DNA of 64,000 nt from Sorex araneus (GCF_027595985.1 NC_073302.1:405292503-405356502); one strand, 5' to 3'. Counted from the stretch's first letter, positions 1 to 29,824 are shown. Made by a program: numbers and translations. Notes: generated by a model from the letters alone, not told the origin.

Positions 1-211
1 CAGTTCTGCTGAGACTGAGCAGCGGTACAGAGAGAGGGCACAGGGGTAATATGCTTGCTTGCACACAGCCAGCCCCAATTCAATCCCTGGCACAGTATAA
101 CCCAAACACTGCTAGGGATTACTTCTGAACAAAGAGCCAGGGAGTAGCTCCTAACTACTACTGACTGAGGCCCAATTCTTCCTCCCCCACCATCAAAAAA
201 TAAAACAAAAT
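1..211 (+). mobile_element. SINE-A, old copy near the window edge
   Basis: A degenerate tRNA-like head (about 15-110) is followed by the body motifs CAGTATAACCC and CTAGGGATTACTTC, and an A-rich tail near 195-211. It is strongly diverged from the family consensus. The first few bases are probably flank. Confidence 0.55.
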
Positions 212-1456
212 AGGACACTGAAGACAATTCCTGTATCTCATATCATAAAGCCTCCAATTTGGGTTTTTTTTTTAAAAAATCACTCATGCCACTGAAAACA
301 GATATTTGAGTGAAAGAATGAAAATCAATAGATGAAAACACTGAGATAAACAGAATCTAATATTCAGTAATGTTAACAGAAATACTTCACCAAGCAATTA
401 TAAAATGCTTGAAACAAATGAGAAGAAAAAAAGAGAAAAAGAAAACCCCAAACCAAACTACAATACAGTCTCAGTAAGTAAATGAAAGAAGACCCAAATG
501 GAAACTTTAGAACTGAAAAAGCCAATAACTAAAGCTCAGAGGATGGGATAAACTAGCATACAGAAAAAATAATCTGTGGGCTGGAAGATAGAATAGAAAT
601 TACCCAATTTCTAGAGAGAAAATAGACCACAAAGAAAAAGAATGGTGGGAATGAACAAAAAAAAGCGAAGGAAAAGTCACAGAGCCCTAGAGGGGAAAAG
701 CGTGATGGATAAAATACTGCCAGAAGAAGTAAGAGTAGAAAACTGCATTTGGCTACATATCTAAATTGACAGATTTTTGAAGTGGAACAAACCCCAAACA
801 GATAAACCTGTTTTGCCTGATACACCTTTTTTTCCACTGTTTTATTTTTAACATGTCATCTCCTTATTTACATAGGTTTCAGTTAACACAGATTTAGACA
901 ATGAAATCAAAAGCTTGATACATCGGACCAACACAACTGCATACTCAAAGGAACAGACTTCTGTTGGCCACAGCAGTGTCCCTTATCACATTATTCCAAA
1001 GGGTCAGCGGCCACCTCAGAGTATCAACCAGAGGTGCGGGACGAGTAAGAACAAGAAGGGCTAAAGGGGATGAAAAATAATACAACAGGTTAAAATCCCA
1101 CCTTTCTTCCATCAGATGACCCAGGGACACAGCTAATTTCCGAGAAAGAAAACATAAGTATTAGGAAATAGTTAGGGCACAGAGAGCTAAAAGTGCTGAG
1201 CGCAGACTTGGCATGCAGCAGATCTAGATCCCATCCCCAGCAACACATGGTCGGTCCCCCAAGCACCGAAAAGAATGATGGTCTGACATTACCAGAGCTG
1301 AACAGGCAGATCACCTTCAACCCAGAGATTCCACTGGAATATTCAAGATACAAAAACTTTAAGCCACAAAATGGATAGTGTGGTATAGTGATTCAACGAT
1401 TAATGAAGTCCAACTAAGTCCAGCAACATGGATAAACTTCAAAAAAGTGTCTAACA
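212..1456. other. Intergenic, nothing recognised
   Basis: AT-rich DNA with short A-runs. The small ORFs through it show no family resemblance and no coding pattern. Confidence 0.6.
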
Positions 1457-1629
1457 GGGACAGGGAGATAGTGCTGGGATTAGGATTTAAGGCTACTGTT
1501 GCACATAGCCTTGCCCCCGTTCAAACTCAGATACCAAATATGGTCCCCGAGCACTGTCAGGAGTGATCCCTGAGCACAGAGCCAGGAGTAAGCCCTGAGC
1601 ACCACCAGGTTTAACTCAAAAACAAAACT
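1457..1629 (+). mobile_element. SINE-A, old copy
   Basis: The head is degraded but the body has GGTCCCCGAGCACTGTCAGG, the CAGAGCCAGGAGTAAGCCC block and an A-rich tail. Confidence 0.75.
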
Positions 1630-1983
1630 GAAAATGTCAAACAAATAAACATGATTATCATTTTATAAGCTTCAATGGCAGACAATCAAAACCATATAGC
1701 CTTTAGGACCCTAAAAGCTACAAAGAAGGGGAGAGATTAACTCAATATTTAGAACTGAAGGAGGACAGTGAGGATTCTCAGTGTCTTGACCATTGCCTAT
1801 ATATTTTCTGACACTTCTACATATACTACTCTCTCGCTTGACAAAGCTATTTCTGAATGCGAGAGTAGGTTGCAATATAACCACCCAAAATTATTAAATT
1901 CTAATTCTTACCATTTGAAAGTGTTAACTTATTTGGGAAAGGGTCTTTGCTGAGTGACTAAGGATCACAAGATGACTCTGGAT

Positions 1984-2179
1984 GGGGGCCAGAGAGATAG
2001 TACAGTGGGTAGGACACTTGTCTTGCATGCAGCCAACTCTTGATTTGATTCCTGGCACCATGTATGTTCCCGAGCACCACCCAGGAGCAATCCCTGAGCA
2101 TGGAGCCAGGAGTAAGCCCTGAGCACAACTAGATGATCCTAACTCCTCTGCCCCCTCCCCAATAAAAAAAACAAAAACC
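1984..2179 (+). mobile_element. SINE-A
   Basis: It has a GGGGCCAGAGAGATAGTACA head, a CTTGCATGCAGCC block, a GAGCCAGGAGTAAGCCCTGA body and an A-rich tail near 2160-2179. Confidence 0.85.
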
Positions 2180-2669
2180 ACAACATGATTATTCTGGATT
2201 ATCCAGTTAGTCCTAGAAAGGGCATCATAATTGTCCTTTGCAATGGCAGATACTCAAGAGATGATGTGAACAATCTCTTGGAATGGAAGCAGACTAGAGG
2301 GACGTAGTTACTCGTGAGGGAAGCTGACAACCACCAGAATCTGAATGAGGCAAGGGGTGGGTTCTCTCTTAGGGCTCTGGCAGGAGTGTTGCTAAGGAGA
2401 GTCTTTGTCCTGCCCTGAAATGTCACACATTTACGGTCATATTTACACAGTTGAATAGTTTTTCATTAATATTCTAAGGCATTAATGTACAACCAAAGGA
2501 AGCAGACAGAATGATGCAGTTGAGCTTTTACAAGGTAAAAAAGCAGAGAATAAATATAGGCATGGCAGTAAATATGCTAGGCAGGGGGAAAAATGATGCC
2601 AAAAGAGTGTTAGAGAAAGTGAGGAGAAAAGGTACCAATCTCAACATCAGAGATGCAATGAGACTCAGT

Positions 2670-2822
2670 AAAGCAAGAAAACTGAAAGCAGGTAGGTTGT
2701 GGTCAAAGAAAATTCAGAATAAAGCAAGATAACTGAAAGCAAGTGGGTTGTGGTCAAAGAAAATTCAGAATAAAGCAAGATAACTGAAAGCAAGTGGGTT
2801 GTGGTCAGGGGAAATTCAGGAG
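2670..2822. repeat. 51-bp tandem repeat, three units
   Basis: Units start at 2670, 2721 and 2772, each beginning AAAGCAAGA and containing GGTTGTGGTCA and AAATTCAG. The first two junctions are nearly perfect. Period 51 keeps one reading frame open, which explains the small ORF across it, but nothing else supports coding. Confidence 0.9.
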
Positions 2823-3412
2823 AAAGGTAAAGATAACTTTAGAGCAGCATTTTACAACAGAGCAGTCCTCCGTGGCTACCCAGGAGAGCCCACGGCAACC
2901 ACAAGAAGAAAACAAGGTCAGAAAATGCATGAGTTATGGAGCTATGGGGCCGGGAATAGCAAAGGAGATGGGGATAGGCAGATCACTCTGCAGGTTCTGA
3001 GGATGACACTGTGATTTAGGTCTGTTCACGGATCTTTGATCTCTGTAGGGTTGTACCTCCTCCTTCTCAGTTCCACAGAGAGACTTGAACTCAAGTAAAT
3101 CAATTCTCAAAGCAGTCTAGCCACAGTCAAAATTGCTTTTCTATTCTTCCGAGGGAACAATGACTTGAAGCTCCTTTCTGTCAACTGTAAAGCTAGTTTT
3201 TAAGATATGTCCAGAGTAAAGATCCAGACGATCCTTATTGTCAACAGGAAGTAATGCTACTCAGATGAGAATAGGTCTACACATCACCCCAGGAACTTGT
3301 TAAAAAGGCAGATCTGGTTCAGGAGATCTGAATGGAGACTGAAATACTGTATTTCTACTACCTTTAGTGAAAACATCAGATGAAATATTTTCCTCTAAAA
3401 AAGGTGATTCTT
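2823..3412. other. Intergenic, nothing recognised
   Basis: Unique-looking sequence with no repeat motif, splice-bounded ORF or RNA gene that I can identify. Confidence 0.5.
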
Positions 3413-3586
3413 GGGGTGCTGGGGAGATAGTACAGTAGGTGAGGCACTTGCTTTGCATATGGCTACATTGACCACAATCCTGGTTTGATCCCAGGCACTG
3501 CATATGAACGCCTGGTTGAGAGCAAGGAGTAAGCCCTGAAAACCACCTACTGTGTCATGAAAAACACCCCTCCCCTCAGAAAAAGC
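3413..3586 (+). mobile_element. SINE-A, old copy
   Basis: Degraded head (GGGGAGATAGTACAGTAGGT), the block CTTGCTTTGCATATGG, and the end of the body AGTAAGCCCTGAAAACCACC. Confidence 0.7.
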
Positions 3587-3619
3587 CAATTAAAAGGAAT
3601 GAGCTATTGACACTTGCAC

Positions 3620-3880
3620 CAAGGATCCCCAAGTCATTGTTGAAAGAAACCATAAAGAGAACACTTATTATATGACTCCATTTACAGACCACTTGGAAAA
3701 TACAAACTAATTGGGACAAAGATCAGTGGTCTCCGAGAAACAGGTAGAAAGGATGTGTGAGAGAAATTGCCAGGAGTCATGAGAAAATTTGGAAGTGATA
3801 ACTATAGGCTCATTCTTTTGCCATCATAACAATGTCACACGTAAATATTCTTCTCAGACAAGCAAAATCCTAGTTTCATC
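3620..3880 (+). mobile_element. Probable old L1 3' UTR fragment
   Basis: It has the pattern TATATGACTCCATTTA, then GATCAGTGGTCTCCGAG, then a GGAAGTGATAA-type segment, which resembles ancient mammalian L1M 3' UTRs. The match is from memory and diverged. Confidence 0.4.
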
Positions 3881-3898
3881 AGTAAGAAACTCTTTGTA

Positions 3899-4072
3899 GG
3901 AGCCAGAGCGATAGTACAGTGGATGTTTGCCTTGCATGTGGTCGACCCAGGTTGGATCCCTGGCATCCCATATGCCCATATGGTCCCCTGAGCACTGCCA
4001 GGAGTAATTCATGTATGTAGAGCCAGGAATAACCCCTGAGCATCTCTGGATGTGACCCAAAAAGAAAAAAAA
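3899..4072 (+). mobile_element. SINE-A with imperfect TSD
   Basis: Complete head and body with an A-rich tail. AACTCTTTGTAG before and AACTCTATAG after form an imperfect target-site duplication. Confidence 0.85.
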
Positions 4073-4184
4073 CTCTATAGAATTACTGCATGCATAATAG
4101 ATTGTTTTCTAAAGAGGTGCATGAGTGCCTAGACTAGAACCACTTCTGGTGAAAGCTGGCCAGAAATATGGCTCTGATGTTTTG

Positions 4185-4285
4185 ATGCTGGGGCCAGGCC
4201 ATGCTTGGGGTCACACAGTACCAGAAATCAAACTCAGGGTCTTATACATGTGAGGCACATGGTACATCACTTGGGCTATAAAGGC
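4185..4285 (-). mobile_element. Possible degenerate SINE-A fragment
   Basis: Weak reverse-strand resemblance: GGGGTCACACAG, CAAACTCAGGGTC, then GGGCTATA. Diverged and partial. Confidence 0.3.
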
Positions 4286-4555
4286 TCCATCACTTTCATA
4301 TAATTTTGTTTAGATTGAGGGCCAGAAGTGCCTTGCACTTATTCTACTGGACATAATTCTTACTAAAGTTGTATATATTAAGACTCATGTGATTATAGAA
4401 TAGTGAGTAGTGAATATAGACACAAATAATATGGAAACAATATATAACAGCTTACTAAAAGATGAACAAAAGTTCAAATAATGGGTCTGAAATTTTTCAT
4501 CAATAAATATTCATTACAAAAATTAGATCCCAATGGTATTTAAAAAAATCTCTCA

Positions 4556-4759
4556 CAAAGGGGAATGCCCTGCCACAGAGGCAGGGTGGGGTGGTGGGGG
4601 ATGGGGTGGGGGTGGTGGGAGGGATACTGGATCATTGGTGGAGGTGAATGGGCATTGGTGGAGGGATGGGTAAACAATCACTGTATGAGTAAAATGCAAA
4701 CACAAAAGTTCGTAAGTTTGTAGCTGTACATCACAGTGATTCTCTAATAAAAAATTTTT
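4556..4759 (+). mobile_element. L1 3' end, truncated, with TSD
   Basis: It has a G-rich tract (4585-4625), the block GGTGAATGGGCATTGGTGGA, and an end close to ATCACAGTGATTCTCTAATAA before the A-rich tail. AAAAATCTCTCA at 4544-4555 is repeated at 4760-4771. The same 3' end recurs at 6836, 16526, 20842, 59612 and, reversed, 29618, 38413, 44236 and 45380. Confidence 0.75.
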
Positions 4760-4817
4760 AAAAATCTCTCAATAGTTTAAAGACAATTTAACTCTTAAGA
4801 CACAAAAAGCACAAACT

Positions 4818-4995
4818 GGACTTGGATTGATAGTACAGCGGTTAGGGCGTTTGTCTTGCATGCAGTCAACGCAGGTTCAATTCCTGGCATCCCATATGGT
4901 CCCTTGAGCACTGCCAGGAGTAATTCCTGAGTGCAGAGAAAGGAGTAAGCCCTGAGCATCGCTGGGTGTAGCTCAAAAATGGGGGAAGGGGGAAG
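4818..4995 (+). mobile_element. SINE-A with TSD
   Basis: Full head and body. Flanked by AAAAGCACAAACT (4805-4817) and AAAAGCATAAACT (about 4997-5009), one mismatch. Confidence 0.88.
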
Positions 4996-5349
4996 AAAAA
5001 GCATAAACTATGAGGAAGATAGCTAAATTGTTTTCAGTTTCTGTTAATAATCTTGTTTTTTTCTAGTAGAGACATAGTTTATCCTTAGGATAGGACACAA
5101 GAAACTAAGTATGTATTTTCTTCTGATAGTAAACTTTGTTTGACAAGTTAATTATCATTCAAGACTCATAGGAATCTTATAATCCAAGACAATACTGAGA
5201 TTGCATTTAAATAAATATGCCAGGGTTCCTTTGCAAACTAGGAACTATAATATGGCTTGAAGATGAATATAGTTAGTCACCAAACTATACTAGGGATAAG
5301 GAACAATAAACCATTTCAGAGGGTTGTAAAACTACCGCGCGCTCGCAAG

Positions 5350-5373
5350 CACACACACACACATACACACACA
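5350..5373. repeat. (CA)n microsatellite
   Basis: Short CA run with one TA interruption. Confidence 0.9.
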
Positions 5374-5559
5374 GAGCGAGACTGTAAATGGTCTGCAAGG
5401 TCTAATAGGTCTAATATATTCATTATCTGGTCATTTACTTAAAAGTCTGTCTGATGCTAAGTTAATACTTATGGTAAATTCACCCAGAGACCAGACGTTG
5501 CATGCCTCTAACATAAAGCTGCAAGCTAAGTTAAATCAATATGAAGAACAATCAGCAAC

Positions 5560-5800
5560 AATTACAGGAACACAAATTAAAAAGCATCATTTTGCCAAGC
5601 CCATAAGATTGCAACGGTTCAGTAACCGCAAGTGTTGGCGAGAATGTTTGTATTCTTGAGTACTGGCAACGAGAACTCTCAGATATTGGTGGGAGGCTGA
5701 ATTGGTATAAACATTTGACTATTCTGACACACCTACACTCCGAAACACCTACACTACAACCAAAGATATGAATGCTCACATTCTAACAGGGGGACTCCTA
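5560..5800 (+). mobile_element. Probable old L1 ORF2 3' fragment
   Basis: The order AGTGTTGGCGAGAATG, ATTGGTGGGAGGCTGAATTGG and GATATGAATGCTCACATTC resembles the conserved end of mammalian L1 ORF2. Broken in all frames. Confidence 0.45.
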
Positions 5801-6116
5801 GAGTAGCATTCGTGTTTCACAAAAATATTTATTTCAGTACAACCCTTCCATAAATGATTGTAGGGCAGGGCTGGGGGCTGGGGGGAGAAGGAAATATATC
5901 TTAAGAAGAAGGCTGTATCTGTAATGTTCTATTTCATAAAAAAACAAAAGCAAAAAAAACCCAGCTCTGACATGAAACAAAATGTTACCATCTGTTTAAT
6001 CTACTGGTGGGTATTTATTTAATTTTTTATACTTGTTTATTTGAAATACTAATTAAAATATTGTGTGAACATAATATGCCTAACAGTACTGCCCTTGTTT
6101 ACAGTTGAAAATTCTT

Positions 6117-6282
6117 TTTTTGACTGTTTTGGGGACATACCTAGCTTGCTCAGGGCTTATTCCTGACTCTGTGCTCAAGGATCATTCCTGGAGTTCAGAA
6201 GGTGCTATGTGATGCCAAGATGTGAACCAGGGTCGCTGTGTACAAGGCAAGCATTCTACCTGCAGTACTCTCTCTGGCCCCT
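6117..6282 (-). mobile_element. SINE-A with perfect 16-bp TSD
   Basis: Reverse-strand element flanked by ACAGTTGAAAATTCTT at 6101-6116 and 6283-6298. Body and head are moderately diverged. Confidence 0.9.
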
Positions 6283-6414
6283 ACAGTTGAAAATTCTTTA
6301 TCCAGGCAACTTCGATTCTCAAAAATATATCCTATGCATGAAAAATTCTCTACTAATAAAAGCTTTCATTACTTCTGTCCTTGGAAATTTCCTATAAATT
6401 GGTTAATTTTGTAG

Positions 6415-6598
6415 TTTTTTTTTTTTTTTTTTGCTTTTTGGGTCACACCCAGCGATGCTCAGGGGTCACTCCTGGTTTTGCACTCAGGAATTACTCCTGG
6501 CAGTGCTTGGGGGACCATATGGGATGCCAGGGATCGAACCCGGGTCGGCCGCGTGCAAGGCAAACGCCCTACCCGCTGTGCTATCACTCCGGCCCCCA
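6415..6598 (-). mobile_element. SINE-A, young copy with TSD
   Basis: Near-consensus copy with a long T-run (poly(A) on its own strand). The TSD TTAATTTTGTAG is at 6403-6414 and 6599-6610. Confidence 0.93.
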
Positions 6599-6620
6599 TT
6601 AATTTTGTAGTTTTTTTAAC

Positions 6621-6785
6621 AAAAAATTCGGGGGTCACATCCTGCAGTGCTCAAAGCTTACTTCTGGATCTACACTCAGGGAACCCTCCTGGCAGAACTT
6701 GAGGAATCATATGGGCTGCTGAGAATCAAACTTGAATTAGCCACATGCAAGGCAGGCACTTTGCCTGCAGTATTATTTCTCTGGT
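6621..6785 (-). mobile_element. SINE-A, older copy
   Basis: Reverse-strand copy directly after the previous one. It has GGGGGTCACATCCTGCAGTG and an end at CTCTGGTCT. Confidence 0.75.
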
Positions 6786-6835
6786 CTATTTGCTTTTATT
6801 TTTATATTGCTAATTGCACAATGAGAGTACTTTAA

Positions 6836-7208
6836 GTCTGCCTCATGAGCTGGGGGAGAAGGCAGCTGGAATAGAGAATGCATCACTAAGTCAATGATAG
6901 TCAGGGGATCGTTCGGGATGGGAGATGTGTACCAAAAGTAGATAAAGGACTAGACGTGATAGCTTCTCAGTATCTGTATTGCAAACCATAATGCCCAAAA
7001 GTAGAGAGTATGGGGGAAATTGTCTGCCATAGAGGCTGGGAGAGGGTAGGATGGAGGGGGGGGGGGGATACTTGGGACATTGGTGGTAGAAAATGTGCAC
7101 CTGTGGAGAGATGGGTGTTCAATCATTGTATGATTGAAACTCAAACATTGAAAGCTTTTTAACTGTATCTCATGGTAATTCAATTAAAAAAATTTAAAAA
7201 TAATAAAT
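6836..7208 (+). mobile_element. L1 3' end, 373 bp, with 9-bp TSD
   Basis: It contains the block TATTGCAAACCATAATG, a G-run at 7059-7068, and the end TCTCATGGTAATTCAATT with an A-rich tail. GTACTTTAA flanks at 6827-6835 and 7209-7217. Confidence 0.75.
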
Positions 7209-7217
7209 GTACTTTAA

Positions 7218-7800
7218 AAGTGGAATAACCTTCTGAACAATACCTTATGATCAAAGTTAGTATCACCAGTAATGGGACAAATTGGTAGTACCGTCTCCTG
7301 ATGTGATAATCTGAAGATATTTATTATTATTCCTTCCAAAAATGCACTACCTGAATCATACAAAAAAAAAATTGGACAAATCCAAACTAAGTGAAATTCT
7401 AAAACACAATAAATTATACTCTTATAATTCGTCATGTCGGTCATGAATAACAGAGCAAGAAACTATTCCAATTTAAAAGACAAAATTAACATGGCAGCCA
7501 AATAAATACAAGGTATGATTCTGGAATTGGAAGAAATAAAGGTTGCTCTTGGGAACTTAACCCCAATACTGGGACAGTTAAACAACTGCTGTCAGACTTG
7601 AACTTTACTAACATCTGTTACAAAAGAAAAATACCTAAACATTTGGGATTCTACGGAATATAGTGATACCCATGCAACCCAGAGACTGCTTCTGAGTTGA
7701 TGGTCAGGTGGTCAGCAGAGCTGCCTTCCAAAGCTTCTACCTCTCTCAAGATCCCTCTTCAGTTCGATGACAGGTTTATCAATCTCCAGGTGCTACTGCA
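7218..7800. other. Intergenic, nothing recognised
   Basis: AT-rich, no repeat or gene signal that I can name. Confidence 0.5.
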
Positions 7801-7807
7801 CTATTGT

Positions 7808-7880
7808 GTTAGTAACTAACATTTATAAAATACCTGTTATATGCTACATACTAAACACCATTTATAATAGTTTAGGTAGT
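7808..7880 (+). mobile_element. MIR-like fragment
   Basis: TAACTAACATTTATAAAATACCTG and the following bases match the start of the MIR core order. Short and diverged. Confidence 0.4.
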
Positions 7881-7924
7881 TACAAGACTTAAAGTTTATG
7901 GTATCAGTGTACTTTACTTATACA

Positions 7925-8010
7925 TAAATGAAATTTCACCACCAAAATGTCCCTAACTTCCACCACTGTCCCTATGCCACCCTTGCTATGATCTTCTTTC
8001 CCTACACCCT
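7925..8010 (-). mobile_element. L1 3' UTR fragment
   Basis: TTCCACCACTGTCCCTATG and the pyrimidine-rich continuation resemble 59360-59420 and the reversed L1 3' ends in this window. Confidence 0.4.
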
Positions 8011-8013
8011 TCC

Positions 8014-8240
8014 AAACAGTGCCAGGTATTATTCTAGGTATTCTATGACATTCGTTAACTCCCTTGCTCCTCATACCCATTCTTTGAGATTAGTACTTTT
8101 ACTTGCATTTCCTTTTTTTTTTTTAAACTTTGCAATTTCAAGTAAACAAATTGAGGAATTAAAGCTGGTAATTTGCCTCAAGTGAACTAACTTAATTCCA
8201 GGCAGTCTGGCCCACAGCAGGTACTCTTAACAATCTTTGC
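8014..8240 (+). mobile_element. MIR element
   Basis: The order GTGCCAGGTATTATTCTAGG, CATTCGTTAACTCC, AAACAAATTGAGGAATTAAAG and CCAGGCAGTCTGGC follows the ancient MIR consensus. Confidence 0.65.
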
Positions 8241-8707
8241 TGTCTCTAAGGTAGCCAATTAATTAGAAAAGGTTGTAACACAAAAACTAACCTGAAAGTT
8301 ACAAACAAGCATGTTTTTAAATAAAAAAAGGACAGAATCAAGAGCTCTTAAAGCACTTTTTTGTCTCTTATTTCTTGCCAAAAGAAAATTGGGGGAGGGG
8401 TGGAGGGGGTAGGCCCACACCGACAGTGCTGGCTGAAGGAAAATGGGTATGAAATGGGGGCTTCTCTTGGCTCAGTGCTCGGCAGCTGCTGCCAGTGGTA
8501 TGTTAGGGCTGGGGGGAGGATTGGACCTTGGCTCTCTCTTGCAAAGCACACTGAGCTAACTTCCAGGCCACCTTATAAAAATAGTTTTAAAAATACTGTG
8601 ATTATGTGTTTTCTGTTTTGGAAATCAATTCCATTTTCTACTTCTCATGCCTTTAAGTTGTTTTTTTTTTTTTTTGCAATACAACAATCAAAGCACTTTT
8701 TTAACTT

Positions 8708-8713
8708 TTTATT
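8708..8713 (-). terminator. Candidate distal poly(A) signal of SYPL1
   Basis: AATAAA on the minus strand, followed about 20-35 nt further in transcript direction by a GT-rich element. It would give a 3' UTR of about 1.5 kb. Transcript data are needed to rank it against the proximal hexamers. Confidence 0.5.
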
Positions 8714-9129
8714 AAGTTGTTGCATAAAAGATACACATTTTCGTATTGACAATTCTTGTCATTAACAAAAGCAACAAAAATGAGGCAATAACAAGAGACG
8801 CTTCACATATAAACAACCATGTCTTAAGAACAGGAAATCTTGCCCTGGACAACAAAAAAAAAAAAGCAAAAGTGAATAAGCCTACAATTCAGAATATATC
8901 CAAAGGTGTGTGCAAATACAGTGCACCCATATAGCTCACTGACGTTCCCCTGAACAATGCATAATTCCTTAATTATCCTTTAGTAAAGAATGAACATTAA
9001 GAAACAAAATTTGAATCTCATTTCCACAATATCAATGCTAACTCAAAATAGCAACGTCACTGAATTTAAATGCTGATTCATGTTCAAAAGTAGAAGACAA
9101 TCATAATTTCTTTCTTCTATTTTTTTTTA

Positions 9130-9395
9130 GTGAAGCAAGAAGGTAGTTTTTATTGAATGAATTAGAAAGATGTGAGGGGAGAGAAAGAGGAATACATCTG
9201 AGTTCAAGAGCAAACACAGGCTTCTCCAGAGTGAAAACAAGGGGGGAAGTGGGAGAGGGGGGGGGGAGAGAGAGAGAGAGAGAGAGAGGGAGAGGAAGAG
9301 AAAGAAAGAGAAAGAGAAAGCGAAAGAGAGAGAGAAAGAGAAAGAGGTGTTCAAGGGAGAACACAAGCTAGGAAGAGCAAGCCCATATTTTTTTT
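9130..9395 (-). mobile_element. LTR-like segment with purine tract inside SYPL1 3' UTR
   Basis: The blocks GAGGGGAGAGAAAGAGGAATA, GGCTTCTCCAGAGTG and GTTCAAGGGAGAACAC recur in the same order at about 47735-47885, so this is a dispersed repeat. It carries a minus-strand AATAAA (9154-9149) in the gene's sense orientation. I take it for a solo-LTR fragment, but no TG...CA ends or TSD were found. Confidence 0.4.
9237..9347. repeat. Polypurine tract (GA/GAAA)n
   Basis: About 110 bp of almost pure purine on the plus strand, meaning a long CU-rich stretch in the SYPL1 mRNA if it is included. Confidence 0.95.
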
Positions 9396-10129
9396 TTTAA
9401 CCCTACCAACAGGACCTAAAAACAAAAAATGTTGGATCATTTTCCTCTATCTGCAAGACCAGATTTCAGCCTGCCTTTATGTAGCAGGAGCAACAAAGGA
9501 CAGCAAACATCATTCAGAGTAATGCCCATACATGTCAAAGATCTACTTGGAACATGTTCTACTTATGCAGCAAAACCAACATAATGGAATCTCATGCAAC
9601 AGAAGTACTAAATCAACTGTACATCTATTAGAAATTTCCAAACTCCACTCCCCGAACAATTTTAGTACACCATCGGTACTATAGGTCATTTAGAAAAACA
9701 GCAATAAAACATACACCCAGTGTTTGCAATTAAAAAAAAAATTGTAACATAAACAATGCTCAGATATAAAGTCCGAATTATGCTTTTTTTCTCCTAAATA
9801 TGTCTTCTATAATTAAGGCTTTCTTAAACAAAGATAGGTCTTAAGTATATGATCTGTACAAGCTTACAGTAGTGTATATACCAAATAGCGATTTTCTTCC
9901 TATTATGATATGACAATATAATTCTGTTCTGAGTGAAGGTACATGTTAAGGCTAAGGTGTAAACACTTTGGAAGGCAAACAACTTAGTGAAGAAATTACC
10001 ATTCATTTAAAATTATGTATCACCTCATAACAGACCCTGAATTTTACATGTGAGAATACATTTACATCTTTAATTTTTAGGAAAGGCACAGGCTTTATGT
10101 AAAAAAGCAGCAAAATTTTAACCCACCAA

Positions 10130-10155
10130 TTTATTGAAAGAGCCATTACTTTATT
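10130..10155 (-). terminator. Two proximal AATAAA hexamers of SYPL1
   Basis: Minus-strand AATAAA at 10155-10150 and 10135-10130, about 85-110 nt after the stop codon. Use of either would give a very short 3' UTR. No strong GT-rich downstream element is obvious. Confidence 0.3.
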
Positions 10156-10238
10156 AGGAACAAATAATGGTTTTCAAGATGTTGGCAACAGGTCAATAGT
10201 ACAGACATATTTCTCATCCAGTGTATTTCTCCCTTGCA

Positions 10239-29260
<19,022 letters not shown>

Positions 29261-29297
29261 GCTACTGCTGCGTGCGCCGCGCCCCCTTCCCTGAACG

Positions 29298-29368
29298 TCA
29301 GCCCCACCCTCCACCCACCCACCCCCGCCCCCACCCCCACTCCCACCCCCGCCCCCACCCTGGACGCC
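29298..29368 (-). promoter_or_regulatory. G-rich tract (quadruplex-prone) just upstream of SYPL1 ATG
   Basis: On the gene strand this is a run of many GGGGG/GGG blocks separated by one to three bases, 40-110 bp upstream of the ATG, therefore in the core promoter or 5' UTR. The spacing meets the usual four-run quadruplex pattern several times over. It also holds GGGGCGGGG-like Sp1 sites. Confidence 0.6.
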
Positions 29369-29372
29369 GTCC

Positions 29373-29467
29373 GCGCAGGCGCAAGTCCACGCGCCGTCCG
29401 GTGCCCTCCGCGCAGGCGCGTGTCCAGTACCTCCCGCCGCCCTCTCCCTCTCCCTGTGCGCCTGCGC
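29373..29467 (-). promoter_or_regulatory. Three NRF1-type motifs upstream of SYPL1
   Basis: GCGCAGGCGC occurs at 29373-29382 and 29410-29419, and its reverse complement GCGCCTGCGC at 29458-29467. All are 113-207 bp upstream of the first ATG. This is the known NRF1 palindrome class common in CpG-island promoters. Binding is inferred. Confidence 0.6.
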
Positions 29468-29617
29468 AGGTGTGACCAGCCACCGCGCTGGGCACATCCC
29501 AGCTCCCCTCTCCCCCCTCTTCCCCCCCACCACTCTCAATCTAATCAGCTTTTTTTTTTCTTAAAGGTTCCTGATAGGTTGGGGTTTTGTTGTTGTTTTT
29601 TAAAATCAAGCAGGGAT

Positions 29618-29824
29618 TTTTTTAAATTTTATTTTTATAAAGTTGTTCAGTCATTTATTACCAATATTCCAGTATCAATCCCACCACCATTACACCTGCC
29701 CACAACCATTATTTCGAATTGTTCAACCACCACCCAAGCCTGCCCCCAAAGCAGGGCCGAAATAATTTTGTATTGCTTGTTATGAATCATCCGTCATTAT
29801 GAATCATCTTGTCATGAAAAATGA
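29618..29824 (-). mobile_element. L1 3' end fragment with 11-bp TSD, 360 bp upstream of SYPL1
   Basis: Reverse L1 3' end (T-rich start, GTTGTTCAGTCATTTATTAC, CCCACCACCATTACACC). CAAGCAGGGAT flanks at 29607-29617 and 29825-29835. Confidence 0.65.

Larger units (their letters stand above)
8690..10238 (-). other. SYPL1: SYPL1 3' UTR (maximum extent)
   Basis: Non-coding sequence directly after the SYPL1 stop, largely free of SINEs although all flanking DNA is dense in them. Minus-strand AATAAA hexamers occur close to the stop (10155-10150 and 10135-10130), at 9154-9149 and at 8713-8708. The last is followed in transcript direction by a T/GT-rich stretch (TGATTGTTGTATTG) and is the best distal site. 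An LTR-like segment with a long purine tract lies inside at about 9130-9395. The end chosen is inference. Confidence 0.6.

Noticed and set aside
1-8690. CDHR3 3' exons
   Set aside because: No cadherin-like or related peptide is visible in any frame.
9101-9371. Arg/Lys- or Leu/Ser-rich frames
   Set aside because: Translations of the GA tract in the SYPL1 3' UTR region.
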